The notes beneath the pieces are model-generated. The model ran no database searches and was not told the DNA's origin. It was given only the letters and a program-made list of their open reading frames with translations. Below are positions 10,640-21,384 of a stretch of 64,000 bases of DNA, piece after piece. Made by a program: the position numbers and the translations under genes. The stretch is from Neoceratodus forsteri (lineage: Eukaryota; Chordata; Ceratodontiformes; Ceratodontidae): contig CM057452.1 in assembly GCA_016271365.2 (NCBI GenBank), positions 1,240,339,001 to 1,240,403,000 of the forward strand, read 5' to 3'. Numbering within the stretch: position 1 is the first letter of the stretch; the number at the start of each line of letters is the position of its first letter.

Positions 10640-11527
10640 AATATATAGTCATTTATAGGCTTGAAAAGTATGGAGTACATTTTACCTTCAAGTTGTACAC
10701 AAATAGTGTCTGAAAACCTGTATCATGACACAGCCTTATCTTGTGAAATGTTGTCCAATGTCTATATAAATAATGCAGCAATAATAAATCAAAGTGTTTT
10801 GCCTGATCTCAGCACCATGATGGCAGGCATGTGATCTATTATACATGGCTAGATTAACACCTTTTGCAAATGGAATTTTTCATTGAACAAGAAGTGCTGT
10901 TATCAGGCAGTAACCCATACTTCAAAGTGGCTTTGCATCTCCCAAAAAATTTCCCAGTATTAAGAAAATAAAACAGTGCTCACCTACAGTGTACAGAGTC
11001 ATGGTAGGTCCATGCAAAAATCTCATGTTCTCATACCTTTTTCAGTGTTCTTGAAGGATGTTAAACATTGTCTTCTTCAAGGGTGCCATCACAGACCTTG
11101 AGCTGCTAAAATGCAGAAGTGTCAATAAGGGAAAGACCAAAATATAACACTTTAAAACTAAACTGAAAATAATGTTATATGGTCAGTCTCAAACTTCTAT
11201 ATCTGCATAGAAATTTCCTGCACGTTACTTACAATGTGAACAAGTGTACATATAGCCCATAGTATCCTGCTTATCTGTGCATTCTTATTGTAAGTAAATG
11301 ATTACAAAATGTGTGTATCTTTTTTCAAGAGCAATGATACTGATGTTCCATATCTCCCATTGTGTGTCATTTTACATGCACATTGGCCTTGTGCAGTAAA
11401 AATAAATAATTTAAAAAAGTATGCAAACAGATTGGTGGTAGAGCACAGTGATCTAGTCTGACAGATTTCCAGTCTACTCTGGCACATACCATCTCTCCTG
11501 GTTCCTAGCATTCACCATTCTCCACCC
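10640..11527. other. Unclassified non-coding DNA
   Basis: AT-rich sequence with no gene, RNA or transposon motif that I can identify on either strand. Confidence 0.55.
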
Positions 11528-11830
11528 TGGTTTTGGTGCCCTTCCATACCTCTTTGCTTGAAACAACTAATTGTTATCACTCATCACCTGGCATATTTTT
11601 CAATGGATGCACCAACCAATGCCTGGTTTTAGTGCCCTTCCATGTGTCTCTCTGCTTGGAACAACTAATTGTTATCACTGCATCATTTGGTCAATTTTTC
11701 AACTGATCCATCATCCAATGCCAGTAAGATTTTTCAATGGATACACCATCCTCTGTTTAATAGACTTCCTGATGTACCTTTTAAATCTCCTACTTGTGAC
11801 TGGCAGATTTTAATGGATCCACCACCCTCT
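11528..11830. repeat. Diverged tandem duplication, about 105-bp unit
   Basis: The block 'TTTTGGTGCCCTTCCAT ... CAACTAATTGTTATCACT ... CAATGGATGCACCA' recurs two to three times with increasing divergence, with landmarks AACTAATTGTTATCACT at about 11565 and 11666 and TTTTTCAATGGAT at about 11597 and 11731. There is no coding potential. Confidence 0.65.
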
Positions 11831-11873
11831 TTGTTAAATATACCTCCCAATCTACCTCCAAGTTTCCCCTCAT

Positions 11874-12120
11874 GACCATATTACCTTGATGTACCAATCT
11901 GAATAGTTTCTACATTCACCTAGTTACCAGTTAATCCCCTTTACAAAATGGCAGGTACTATCATAGCCCCCCTTTCTGTTCTAGTCTCCAGGGACCATAT
12001 TACCTTGATGTACCAATCTGAATAGTTTCCACATTCACCTACAGTAGTTACCGGTTAACCTCCTTTATGAAATGGCAGGTACTATCATAACCTCCCCCTT
12101 CCATCCTAGTCTCCACTGAT
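11874..12120. repeat. Direct tandem duplication, 119-bp unit
   Basis: GACCATATTACCTTGATGTA begins at 11874 and again at 11993, and the whole 119-base unit is repeated with about a dozen differences (AATAGTTT, GTTACCAGTTAA/GTTACCGGTTAA, TGGCAGGTACTATCATA). A simple two-copy tandem duplication, fairly old. Confidence 0.85.
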
Positions 12121-12419
12121 CATATGGATTGCTTTGAGACAGTCTTTGTACTATCTGTTTTGCGAAATGTTCTTCAAGCAAGAATCATGATCAAGGTGAA
12201 TGTCAACATTTTGTCATCTGTGCAGATGGTTTGCTTCTGAAATAAATAACTGAGTAAATATGAAATTCATTCATGCCATTTGATGGCACACCACTCTTTA
12301 AATTTCAAATTTCATGAACAGCACCCAATCCACTATCCCCTTAATCGGTATATAAATAATGGCATCATTACATTTTGATCACCCTTTTAATGGCCAATAT
12401 TCTTTAAATGGTATTTGTT
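12121..12419. other. Unclassified non-coding DNA
   Basis: No feature recognised apart from repeated TTTAATGGC-type words that lead into the next block. Confidence 0.5.
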
Positions 12420-12730
12420 GTATTTTAATGGCCCATTAATCACACACAATGCTGGCATGACCCATATGTGCTTTAATGGCTTATTAATTGTGTTGAATTC
12501 CAGCATGATCCATGTGCACTAGAAGAGTGCAGATTTCAAAATGACACCCAGTAAAAATAATTTTTAAAAAGTACTGGGCACTGTTTTGAAATCAACACTC
12601 ATGAGGGGTTTGCCTGTCACCTGCATGTTTTACAAACAACCTGCCATATCATTATATGTAACAAACCCGTCATCTTGCTGAATGCACTGGTAACCTCACA
12701 CCTTTGTGATTAGTGTGAGGTTAACAGCTT
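12420..12730. repeat. Cluster of short duplications and hairpins
   Basis: A direct duplication (TTTAATGGCCCATTAAT... and TTTAATGGCTTATTAAT..., each running to CATGAYCCAYRTGTGC) is followed by an imperfect hairpin, 12532-12553 with 12572-12593 (GATTTCAAAATGACACCCAG against CTGGGCACTGTTTTGAAATC). A perfect 11-bp stem lies at 12691-12701 with 12713-12723. It is probably the remains of one or more palindromic MITEs; the ends are not definable. Confidence 0.5.
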
Positions 12731-14540
12731 GTTCTGCATGGAGTAGGGTGAAATAGTCTCTATATGTGCCTGCAGCCATACCACCTTGAAGCCTTGTACA
12801 ATCAAATCTCATAAGTAAGCAAGGTCCGATTTGGTAAGTAGACACCTCTAACAAACACCAGGTGGGGACAAGACTGAAATAGCTCTACTTTCCAGGCCAC
12901 AGAATACACAAATCAAGTTGCTACACATTACAATGGAGTGGCACCCTGTTATATGCCACACACACGGCAGGGCAGTTAGGTAATTACATTGGACTTACCT
13001 GCCCCATCAGTCAGGGAATCCAGAGTTGGGGTGTCCTGGGTTTGGGGAATTCTTGCATGACCTGAAAGAGAAGAACAGAGAAGGTTGAGGAGACACAAAG
13101 GGTCAGAAGTCCTAGAGGAGATATGGGTGGGATTAAACAAAGATACTTATCTGATTGGTATACAGGTTGGCCAGACCTGTACAAATAAAGAGAAAAAAGA
13201 GATTACTATGGGGACATATGGTAGTGTCAGAGAGAGAGCATGTGAAGAGGAGCAGTGGGATCTGGACATCCATGACCAAAAAGTATACTGAATAACAAAA
13301 AACAAAGGGGTACAGTACAACACAGGAGTAAAGGAAAGGGAGTTTTAGTGGAAAAGACACACTTAAAGTCACAGTAAGGAAAACATACATAGGAAATAAA
13401 AACATAGACACAGTCAACTAGGAAAATAATAAAGAGATATTGAGGGCTCAGCAAAACCCCTTTAGCACCACTAGTTGGCCTGCTGGTGACCAGCAGATTT
13501 AAGTTGTAGCCCTAATGGGCTAGTGGGGGTGCTCTTGGGCTAGTGGTCCCTGTATCATTTAAAAAGACCCTGGTGGTTCAGGGGTCTTGAGAAATATCAG
13601 GAGGCCAAAGTTTTAAAGGTATTGACCTGGTGGTGTAGTGGAGCAACTCCCTCATGGCTAGTGGCAAATAGTATTTTTTCTGTTACTCTGTTTAACCTTT
13701 CCCTGGCATCTAGTGAGGGGGGGAGTGTCCCTGGGTCCTGACTGCATATAACAGGCAAGTAGGCTGGTCAGAAAACCGCCGATCAGAAATGCAGTTGCTG
13801 TTGCTATGCAACCATCATGTTATTGCTACTGTGTTAGAGTGATAGTACTGGCAGGCACTTTCAATTCCCAGTCCAAGCCTGTATGGAGTTCAGGCTGTAG
13901 CCTACTCCATGTGGGTGGGAAAGAAGACAGAAATTATTGGGAGGGGAGGAGACTAGGGCAAATATGCCTCCCTTTACCAATCAGGCACAAAGCAGCTATG
14001 TGAAGAGCCCTGCTCCCCCCCCCGAGGGGCTGGTTAAGAGGGTCTGAAGGAGAGGATGGTTAAGAGGGTCTAGAGGATTGGGCAGCCAAAGTAGGTGGCA
14101 GGAACTGCCAGCTGAGCCACATGGTGGCTGAGTGTAAGTGCCCTTAGGGGCCTGGTATGAAGGGACTTGGGGAGCAGACACACAGAATAGGGGCCACAAA
14201 GGAAAAGCCACACTGCAGCCAAAGGCCAATGCCTGAAATGGGCATAAAAGTAGTGGGGGGAGGAATATTTGGGCTCCCTAAGAAGCCAGAGAAACAGCAA
14301 GAACTGCATACAATACAGCAGCACAGTGACTAATGTCAGAGCACCAAGGACTACTAAAGGATTGGGGGAGGAAAAGAACAGCATAAGGTTCAGGAGAGCC
14401 TATAATTAAAAACACAGAGCAGTAAATAGAAAGAGCCCTAATGAGCTATAAATATAAATAAATTTATGCAATGGGGTGGACAAAAAAGGAGTGTGATAAA
14501 TACCAGTACCTTTATCCGAGTAACTGTGTTTCAATGTAGA
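12731..14540. other. Unclassified non-coding DNA
   Basis: No gene or transposon protein on either strand. The words 'CTGGTGG' and 'GGGCTAGTGG' recur in 13460-13660. A weak tRNA A-box-like word at 13634 has no partner B box. Confidence 0.5.
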
Positions 14541-14546
14541 ATCTTA

Positions 14547-14840
14547 CAGCATGGCCACTCTCCCCACCCCATCCCACCAGCACAGCCACTCTCTCCACCC
14601 CATCCCATCAGCATGCCCACTCTCTCCACCCCATCCCAGAGCACACCCACACTCCCCACCCTATCCCACCAGCATGCCCATTCTCCCCACCGCATCCCAC
14701 AGCACATCCACACTCCCCACCCCATCCCACCAGCATGCTGACTATCCCCACAACATCAGCATGACCACTATCCCCACACCGACCCACCAGCACTGTCATT
14801 CTCCCCACCACACCAGCACAGCCACTTTCCACTCTGACCC
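14547..14840. repeat. C-rich minisatellite, about 31-bp unit
   Basis: Roughly nine imperfect copies of a unit like CCACTCTCCCCACCCCATCC + CACCAGCATG, degenerating after 14740. It is C-rich on this strand, so the opposite strand is G-rich with several GGG-containing units. The long open frames it produces on both strands are a by-product of its periodicity and are not genes. Confidence 0.85.
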
Positions 14841-17049
14841 ACCAAACACAGACAGTCTAAGACCCAACCAGACACACAATCCTCCTGCCCCACTAGCAAG
14901 ACAGTCCCCTCACCTCATCAAACCAATGACAACTGTGTGCCCATACCACCAGCACAGAATGTTCCCCTACTACACCAAATGCAGACAGCCTCCATCAGCT
15001 TGTAGGGTTGGACAAGTCAGATGATCCCTCCAAAGTTGTGTTTGGGGTAAACAGAAATGACTGCATCCTTACAGCAAGTCTGCATTGGGGGTGGGGGGTA
15101 TCCAGTGACATGGGCGAGTCAAATTGAGTGACTCAATATAACAGACTCAATTCAACCGCCTGTCAGATGAGCTACTGAACAGGAGAGTGAGATGTGGTAT
15201 GAGCTGCAGCAAAAGAGAAAGAATAACAAATGAGGAGTACAGCGACCGGTAGAGGGAGCTATATGGCAGAAGAATATGGGAGGTAGTTGGGCAGGCTGTT
15301 CTCAGCTGGCCACTTGCTGCTGTGCCTTGAGTCACTGCCTGTAGTGTGTGAGAACCTGGGTTCGGAGCTCAGTAGGTGCATGAATGTATTTTTTACAATT
15401 TTGTGTGTGTGACTACTTTTTTTTTCCTTCCAATCCCTGGAACTGCACACCATGGCCCACTGTCCCCCACCTTGAGTAGCCCCTTCCTAAGTAACCTCCC
15501 TATCCCAGTGTCAGTCCCCCATGTGGGGTTGATTATCTAAAGTAAGGGGCATGCAGGGGGCAAAGCCCACTGTGCGGGGGGGGGGGAGGTGGAGGGCACA
15601 GACCACCACATAAAATGTTAGAAATTGCGTCCTGTAGAGTGTGTTGCACCACTTGCTGTTGTTGGGTTGCTGTAGTAGACAGGTGCCTTGTTTGTTTTCA
15701 GCGTTGTGGACTCATTGCTCATTCAGTGCTTTTCTTTATTCACTGTTATGACGTGGAACCATGGGGGGAGGGGGGCTTACATCTTGTGCTTCCCTGAACA
15801 AGCCTAAGGGTTTCTGTTGCTTGCCCCAGAACAAGTTTGGGAGAGTGGCATGGCTGTGTTGCTGAGCAAGTCTGCGGGTCTCTGCTTGCTTCCACAGAAC
15901 AAGTTTACAGGGATCACACATGTGCAATGTAGGCAATATATGATGTGACTCCACACACTCACAACTTGGTCTGAGGTCTTCTGACTTGCTCAGAAACCAG
16001 CCCCCACCTAACTTGGTTAGTGCTTCATGCAACCCTCACCACTCAACTTGCTTTTCTCTATGCAAAAATCAAGAGACCTGATGGCCTGTGTTGCTTTCTT
16101 TTCTCCCACAGAGAAAATGTGGGTGATGGAGAGAAGTTTGTTTTATTTACTGACTAGGGGCAAGTTGGGAGGAAAGTGTGCATCAATGTGTCTTTGAACA
16201 AGGTTCTAGGGGCTGTCTTTATCTGTGTGTCCCAGTGCAAGAGGGTGGGTAACATTAACTTCCCCCAACTTGCTCTGGGAAACACAGAATCACAGACCCT
16301 CGGACATTCTCAGAGAGACACCAACTCCCTTCCTCTGCAACTTGCCCCTAGCTACCCCTTCTATTCAAACTCTGGGCACACAGAAAGCAACAAGAGAGCC
16401 TCAGATTTGTTTAGGGTGTATGCCGACTACATTTTAAAACAACTGTTTTATTTAATTCAGCCACTAGGCTTGCTAAATGGCACACTGGGGCAACACTGGA
16501 TGGGCAGAAACTTCCAAAACAGCTTCAGAATGCCTGCAGGTTACTTGCCAACGCAAACATACCATAGGTGAGGGTCAAATGAACATGGGGCTCTCAAACC
16601 ATAAGACTGCAGATACCCTTAAGATCAGCCACTCACCACACTGAAGAGGTGTGGTACACTTCAATTTTTGGTTTAATAATAGAGAGATAGCACAATATCC
16701 AAAAGGAAAAAAACTCCATGGCACTCAAAAAAATGGATCAGGTACAGATTACCTGCTTCTTAATCAAATCAACTCTAAAGACTGACTGTGAATACCACCT
16801 CATATTTCATTCCTGTGCCTTAACTGGTAGCAAAACATAATCAGACTCTGAACTGGAAATTCTGAAAATCTGTGGTACTGACAGAATGGATTCCAAAACA
16901 TTCGAGCACACTTACTGGGTAGTACTGTGGGTACATGTCTGAGCTCCTGATGCCTGTGACCTCTGCCTGCTCCCTTGAGGGGAGTTGGCATTGGGTTGTT
17001 GATAGAGGGGTTACTCTGGAGGGAGCTGTGGGGGAATGTGGAGGGGAGG
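14841..17049. other. Unclassified non-coding DNA
   Basis: No gene seen. 15795-15905 contains a diverged duplication ('GAACAAGCCTAAGGGTTTCT' and 'GAGCAAGTCTGCGGGTCTCT', each followed by TTGCTT and CAGAACAAGTTT). A G-run lies at 15576-15586. A B-box-like word (GGGTTCGGAGC) at 15359 has no matching A box at the right distance. Confidence 0.5.
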
Positions 17050-17160
17050 GTGGGTGCAAGACAAAAATAATCATTAACATTGATATCTGAACCAAGATCT
17101 GGGTGTGCATCCCTTCACAAAGCTGGTGACTCTAATCTCTAGGCTACAGAGCCAGAACAG
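17050..17160 (-). repeat. Possible tRNA-derived SINE head
   Basis: Read on the minus strand, GTAGCCTAGAGATTAGAGT resembles a polymerase III A box with D-arm, and CTTGGTTCAGATATC about 53 bases downstream resembles a B box, a spacing possible for a tRNA with a long variable arm. It is followed by T-containing, A-poor sequence rather than a clear poly(A) tail. Both boxes deviate from consensus, so this would be an old copy if it is one. Nothing else on the strand identifies a family. Confidence 0.35.
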
Positions 17161-17524
17161 TTTTCCCTAGACACTGATGACTACATTATTCTTTACCTGT
17201 ACTCCCTACAGTGCTAAACGACACTGTCAGAGCTCAAACTAGCAGGTGCTATTAACACAAAGTCATCAAAATGAAATTCAATATTTTTGAAGTGCTCTTG
17301 TTTCCTCGCTGTTTTGTGCTCACTGTTTTCATTGGATACCTGTACCTTTCACTTTTACAATGCCCCAAAAGTGTAAAAGCTCACTTTGCAGAGCCAAATT
17401 GGTGATGTGTGCTACCTTTTTTTTACTCTCTACTGCCCCCCCCCCCCCGAGGACTTCTCTGTCAATTTCCAGATAGATAAACCTACTACTGTACAACAAA
17501 ATAAATTATAAAAATTGTCTCAGG

Positions 17525-17620
17525 ACCAGCCCATTGGCACAGCAGTAGTGCTACAACTCACAATGCCAGTGACTCGGGTTTGGAAGGAAGCCCTGATCAT
17601 TAGGAGTCATCTGGGAGAAG
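17525..17620 (+). repeat. Possible tRNA-derived SINE head
   Basis: TGGCACAGCAGTAGTGC fits a degenerate A box, and ACTCGGGTTTGGAAGG about 42 bases later fits a degenerate B box, close to the normal 44-base spacing in tRNAs. No tail or target duplication can be defined. It is unrelated in sequence to the candidate at 17.1 kb beyond the promoter boxes. The following 400 bases have no feature I recognise. Confidence 0.35.
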
Positions 17621-18070
17621 GAGGATTGAGCATACCAGAGAGTGGGTCACTGCTTCTGCTACACTAATGCCACCTAAGTGACCACCTAGGTGACCACGAC
17701 TGGCAGTGTATTGGAGATGACATCCAGCTTCTGCTTTGTTGCCCAGCCCAGATTTTGTTTTGGCATAGACCCCAGATCTCTGCCATGGGAGCTTAAAACC
17801 CCTCTCCACACCATCCCATCAGCCCTGGCTTAGCCCCTTGGTCAGGTTGCCAGGTGAGAACCCTCTCCTAATGGACAAGAAAGGGCACCCGGTCAGGGTG
17901 GGATCATGGGAATGGGATTCCCCAATGAGAAAGAAAGGGGATTGAGAACAGCAGCGGAGCAGGGGTGTCATGCCTGGGGACCAGATGTTTGCTGCTGCAG
18001 AATCCACCTGCAGGTGGGATGTGCCGTGACATCCATGGGACAAGCCAAAACTCTGTTCCACCTCCCAGAC
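17621..18070. other. Unclassified non-coding DNA
   Basis: No gene, repeat or RNA recognised. Confidence 0.5.
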
Positions 18071-18089
18071 ATCTAGGCACCAGTTGCAG

Positions 18090-19264
18090 TAGATCTCTCA
18101 GCCTTATTGTAATATTGTATATTTGTCTCTGTAAGGGGTCTCTACTGTGCCGGACACTAGCTGCACCCCTTTCCCCTGGAGGAGAGCAGTCACTTGAATG
18201 CTCAGTCCTTCTTCACACAGCCAGCCCTCTGATACCCACGTCTATTCCTGTAGCTAGGATGTTAGCACTGCGCGCATATGCCTTTCTGCAGTGCCGGTGG
18301 CAGAGTGCCCTGGAACAGCTTTATTAGAGCCTGAGACTGATCTAAGAAGATCCCCGACTCATCCTTCATCTGCAGCTGAACTGTCTCCAGTGATGTCACC
18401 CTGCCTCAAAGTTCAACTACAGTGTTCCCATATCAGTTCTGCAATGGTAAGTTGTAGAGAGCTGCTAGTCAGGTATCCATTACCAGGGGTCGGTGTCTAC
18501 TGCGTGACAGTTCCTGCTGCACTTCAGAGCAGGAGAGCAGTCTTTGGGATGCTCATTCTTCTCCACACCCCCTTGCCCAGTACTCCAATGGCCTGAATTC
18601 ACTACTAAACCCATATTGTCAGTTTCACCACTGCGCTGGTGTGCTGGTCCACATTGTTAAACTTTGCAACGTAGTTCAATCTTATTATAATGTTGCAGGT
18701 TTGCCTCTGCCACGGGTTTCTGTTGTGCTGGACACTAGCCTTCCCTCCCCATGAAGAAGGAGAGCCATCCCTTGGATGCTCAATCCTTCTCCATCTAACC
18801 AGCCCTCTGACAACTTTGTTCATTCCTGAACCTGGGAAGCCTTGCCGCAGTGCCAGCGGCCCCCACCCCCGCTCCCAGGATCAGTTTCTTCAGAACCTGA
18901 CTGTGACCTAGAAAGGTCCTCAGCCCTTCCTCTATCTGCAGCTGAATTGTCTCCAGTGATGTCACCCTGCCTCGAAGCTTTCCACAGTGTTTCAGTATCA
19001 GTTCTGTGACAGCAAGTTGTAGAGAGCTGCTAGTCTGGAATCCATTCCCAGGGGTCAGTGTCTACCAGGTGCCAGTGCTTGCTGCACTCCAGAGAAAGGG
19101 AGCATTCTTTGGGATGCTCAGCCTTCTCCAGATCCCCTTGCCCATTCTTCCAACGGTCTGAGTTCACTACTAAACTCATATTGTCAGTGTTGCAAGCAGT
19201 CACTACCACTGCTATGGCATGTTGGTCCGCATTGTTAAACTTTGTGAAGTACTTCAATCTTATA
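18090..19264. repeat. Two-copy tandem repeat, about 570-580 bp unit
   Basis: A unit is repeated head to tail. CAGCTGAACTGTCTCCAGTG at 18373 recurs as CAGCTGAATTGTCTCCAGTG at 18939 (566 bases on). AATATTGT...GGACACTAG near 18111-18160 recurs near 18690-18735. TTCACTACTAAAC with CATATTGTCAGT recurs near 18600 and 19165. Landmarks run in the same order in both copies, with many substitutions. There is no open frame. The array abuts the CR1 fragment at 19265. It may be a satellite fragment or a segmental tandem duplication. Confidence 0.75.
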
Positions 19265-19960
19265 ATTTGTTTAGGATTTTGCACTTTTTTGCATCATATC
19301 TCAGCTGCAATACTTCAGACCATTCCTCCAGTTTTCCTAGGTCTCTCCTCATTTTTTCCATGCTTCCCAGAATGCCCACCCTGCTGAAGATCTTAGTGTC
19401 ATTCGCAAACAGGCACACTTTCCCTCCAACCCCTCTACAATTTTATTTGTGGAGACATAAAATAGAACTGGGCCAAGAATTGATTCCTGTGGCATCCTGC
19501 TGGTCACACTCCTTTCTTTAGATTGAGCACCATTTACAGTGGCTTCTCCCAGGATGAAACACACTTTTAAAGCACTCTGCTGTATGCTGCTGAAGACCTA
19601 CTGAATAAAGCAATGTAATTTTGTTGGCAAATGGTCCCTTTTGTCATGCAGGAAACTGTGGCATTCGCTTCATCCTGGCAGTGTCGCATTTTCTTGAATG
19701 ACAAAGGGGTCTGATTACCATTGAAATTACATTGCTTTATTCAGTAGGTCTTCTGCAGCATTCTGCAGAGTGCTACAAAATGCTACAAAATTGTGTTTCA
19801 TCCTGGGGGATGCCACTGTACTATGACTCTCCATTTACTATCATTCAACCAGTTCCTAACCCCGTATACCACCTTGTGACCCAGTCCCAGGATGCCCAGC
19901 TTGTTCACAAGTTATATGTGGAATGTATCGTTGGCCTTACTAAATACAATTCATGTTTAT
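19265..19960 (-). pseudogene. CR1-type LINE reverse transcriptase fragment (split by a MITE)
   Basis: Minus-strand translation gives consecutive CR1 reverse transcriptase blocks: LVNKLGILGLGHKVVYG and NWLNDSKWRV (19920-19825), then, after a 282-base insertion, VNGAQSKERSVTS (19534-19495), QESILGPVLFY, the FADD-equivalent region reading LRMTL after a shift (about 19415-19400) and MRRDLGKLEEWSEVLQL (about 19350-19300), ending near KKCKI at 19277. The element is truncated at both ends, so neither the endonuclease nor the 3' UTR is present. It has several substitutions and shifts, and is clearly dead. Confidence 0.8.
19537..19818. mobile_element. Palindromic MITE with TA target duplication (Tc1/mariner-like)
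   Basis: The 282-base element begins CAGTGGCTTCTCCCAGGATG and ends with the inverse complement of CAGTGGCATCCCCCAGGATG. The arms are near-perfect inverted copies for over 100 bases each around 19677 (AGACCTACTGAATAAAGCAA at 19596 is mirrored by TTGCTTTATTCAGTAGGTCT ending at 19751). It is flanked by TA on both sides (19535-19536 and 19819-19820), and removing it with one TA puts the surrounding CR1 frame back in register. TA duplication and CAGTGG ends are typical of Tc1/mariner non-autonomous elements. Confidence 0.85.
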
Positions 19961-21384
19961 GTTTAAGCACATAAAACACCTTTATCAAGTTAATGCATTT
20001 GCAGCCGTAGTGGCTCTGTCAGAATTTGTTCTTGTAGTTTCTGTCCCTGCCGCCAGTCTTCCAGACAGACTTGTTAATCCTCTTCTTCTCTGTTCTATGG
20101 CTGTGCTGTGCCCTTCAAGAGCTGAAGTCTGGTAAAGTAAAGTTTTTTGTATTTACTGCTATCACTGCTGTTGGTGGGTTGGGTCAGGATGGCTGGCCTC
20201 CTGTTACTGGTCACTCCAAATGACAGCCCTTGATAGTCTGTAAAAGTCTTCCTTAGAATGCTACATTTTAAATTACAGTAAATGTATCTTTCTATATATT
20301 ATTAAGTGAACTACTATGCTGTTGCTTACATATACAATAGTAGCTCTAGTTAATGTGTGCTGTGGTCAGTCAGGTCATTCTGACTCTGACTCTGACAGAG
20401 CTTTACTGCATTAAAACTGTTGTGTGGGGAAAGATGTGTTCAGTAAAGATCAAAAATAATTAATCAGAATTTCAGTTTGATCATGTCTTGTGTAGTGACA
20501 GTGTCAGTAGGTGAACCTTGAAGTGTATGTTTGCTGAGGTTGTGTCTTCACCTATGGCTGTGCCTGTCTCCTCAACATCTAATGTGATAAACTACCACAA
20601 AGTCATCAAGGGATGGAAGAGGAAGAGAGGGCAACTGGGTCTGACAGTATTGGCAGTGCTGGTTTGACTGTTGGTGGTGTTGGCTTACAATCTTTAAGTA
20701 AGATAGTCAAAAAGTAACTAACATTAAGACAGTCACAACTGACTGCGACTGGTAATGTTTTGGGGTCTACCAGTAGTAGTCTGTGCAGTATCCAATCCAT
20801 GTAAAGGGATGTGTGCTATGAATAATGTAGTTGTCTGCCTTGAGTCTGCCAGAGTCAACCAGTACTCAAACAGTCTGCTGGCCACTCTGCACCACTTTCC
20901 TTAGGTTTCCAACTGTATGTGTAAATGTCAGGACAGAACAGCTCTGTGAAGAGCTACCATATTGCTGTGTAGGTTACTGATGCCCCAGTTTTCAAGTCAG
21001 CTTCTTGCCTGTAGCAGCTGTAGCTCTGTGCTTCGATACAATTGTTTTAGAGTCTGTATTGCTCATGTTTACCATATTTTACACTTATATATAAAAGTGA
21101 TTTGTTGCTCTTTATTTCCCTACCTGTTTCTTACTCCCTATCTAGGGTCCCCTACTCTTCTCTCTCTGTGGTGCTTACAATCAACTCTCTATTGCATGTG
21201 CCTACTCCAATCCTCTTGTCAGCATATTCCTCTTTCTCTTCCCTCTCTGCTGCTGTCACTCTTCCCCTTTCCCATACTTCTAGGTAGTTGTGGGGAATCC
21301 CTACATTGGGACCCCCTTTCTTTTCTCTCTCTCTCTGAGCTGCCCTCACTTAGCCCACACTTAGCCCCCTACCTAGCCCCCTAA
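19961..21384. other. Unclassified non-coding DNA
   Basis: No gene recognised. 21100-21384 is pyrimidine-rich (CTCTCT and TTCC tracts) and may belong to the 5' part of the LINE that follows. Confidence 0.5.

Noticed and set aside
12290..13454. Several frames of 70-95 codons on both strands
   Set aside because: No homology, AT-rich composition and lack of splice or promoter context; expected by chance.
13630..13680. tRNA-like A box TGGTGTAGTGG
   Set aside because: No B box at the expected distance and no cloverleaf can be drawn.
14466..15024. Long open frames on both strands with repeated Pro/His or Gly/Trp/Cys motifs
   Set aside because: By-product of a 31-base C-rich minisatellite with no stop in several frames; no start context or homology.
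15300..15420. Possible SINE because of GGGTTCGGAGC at 15359
   Set aside because: A B-box-like word is present but no A box lies about 44 bases upstream, and no tail or duplication is visible.
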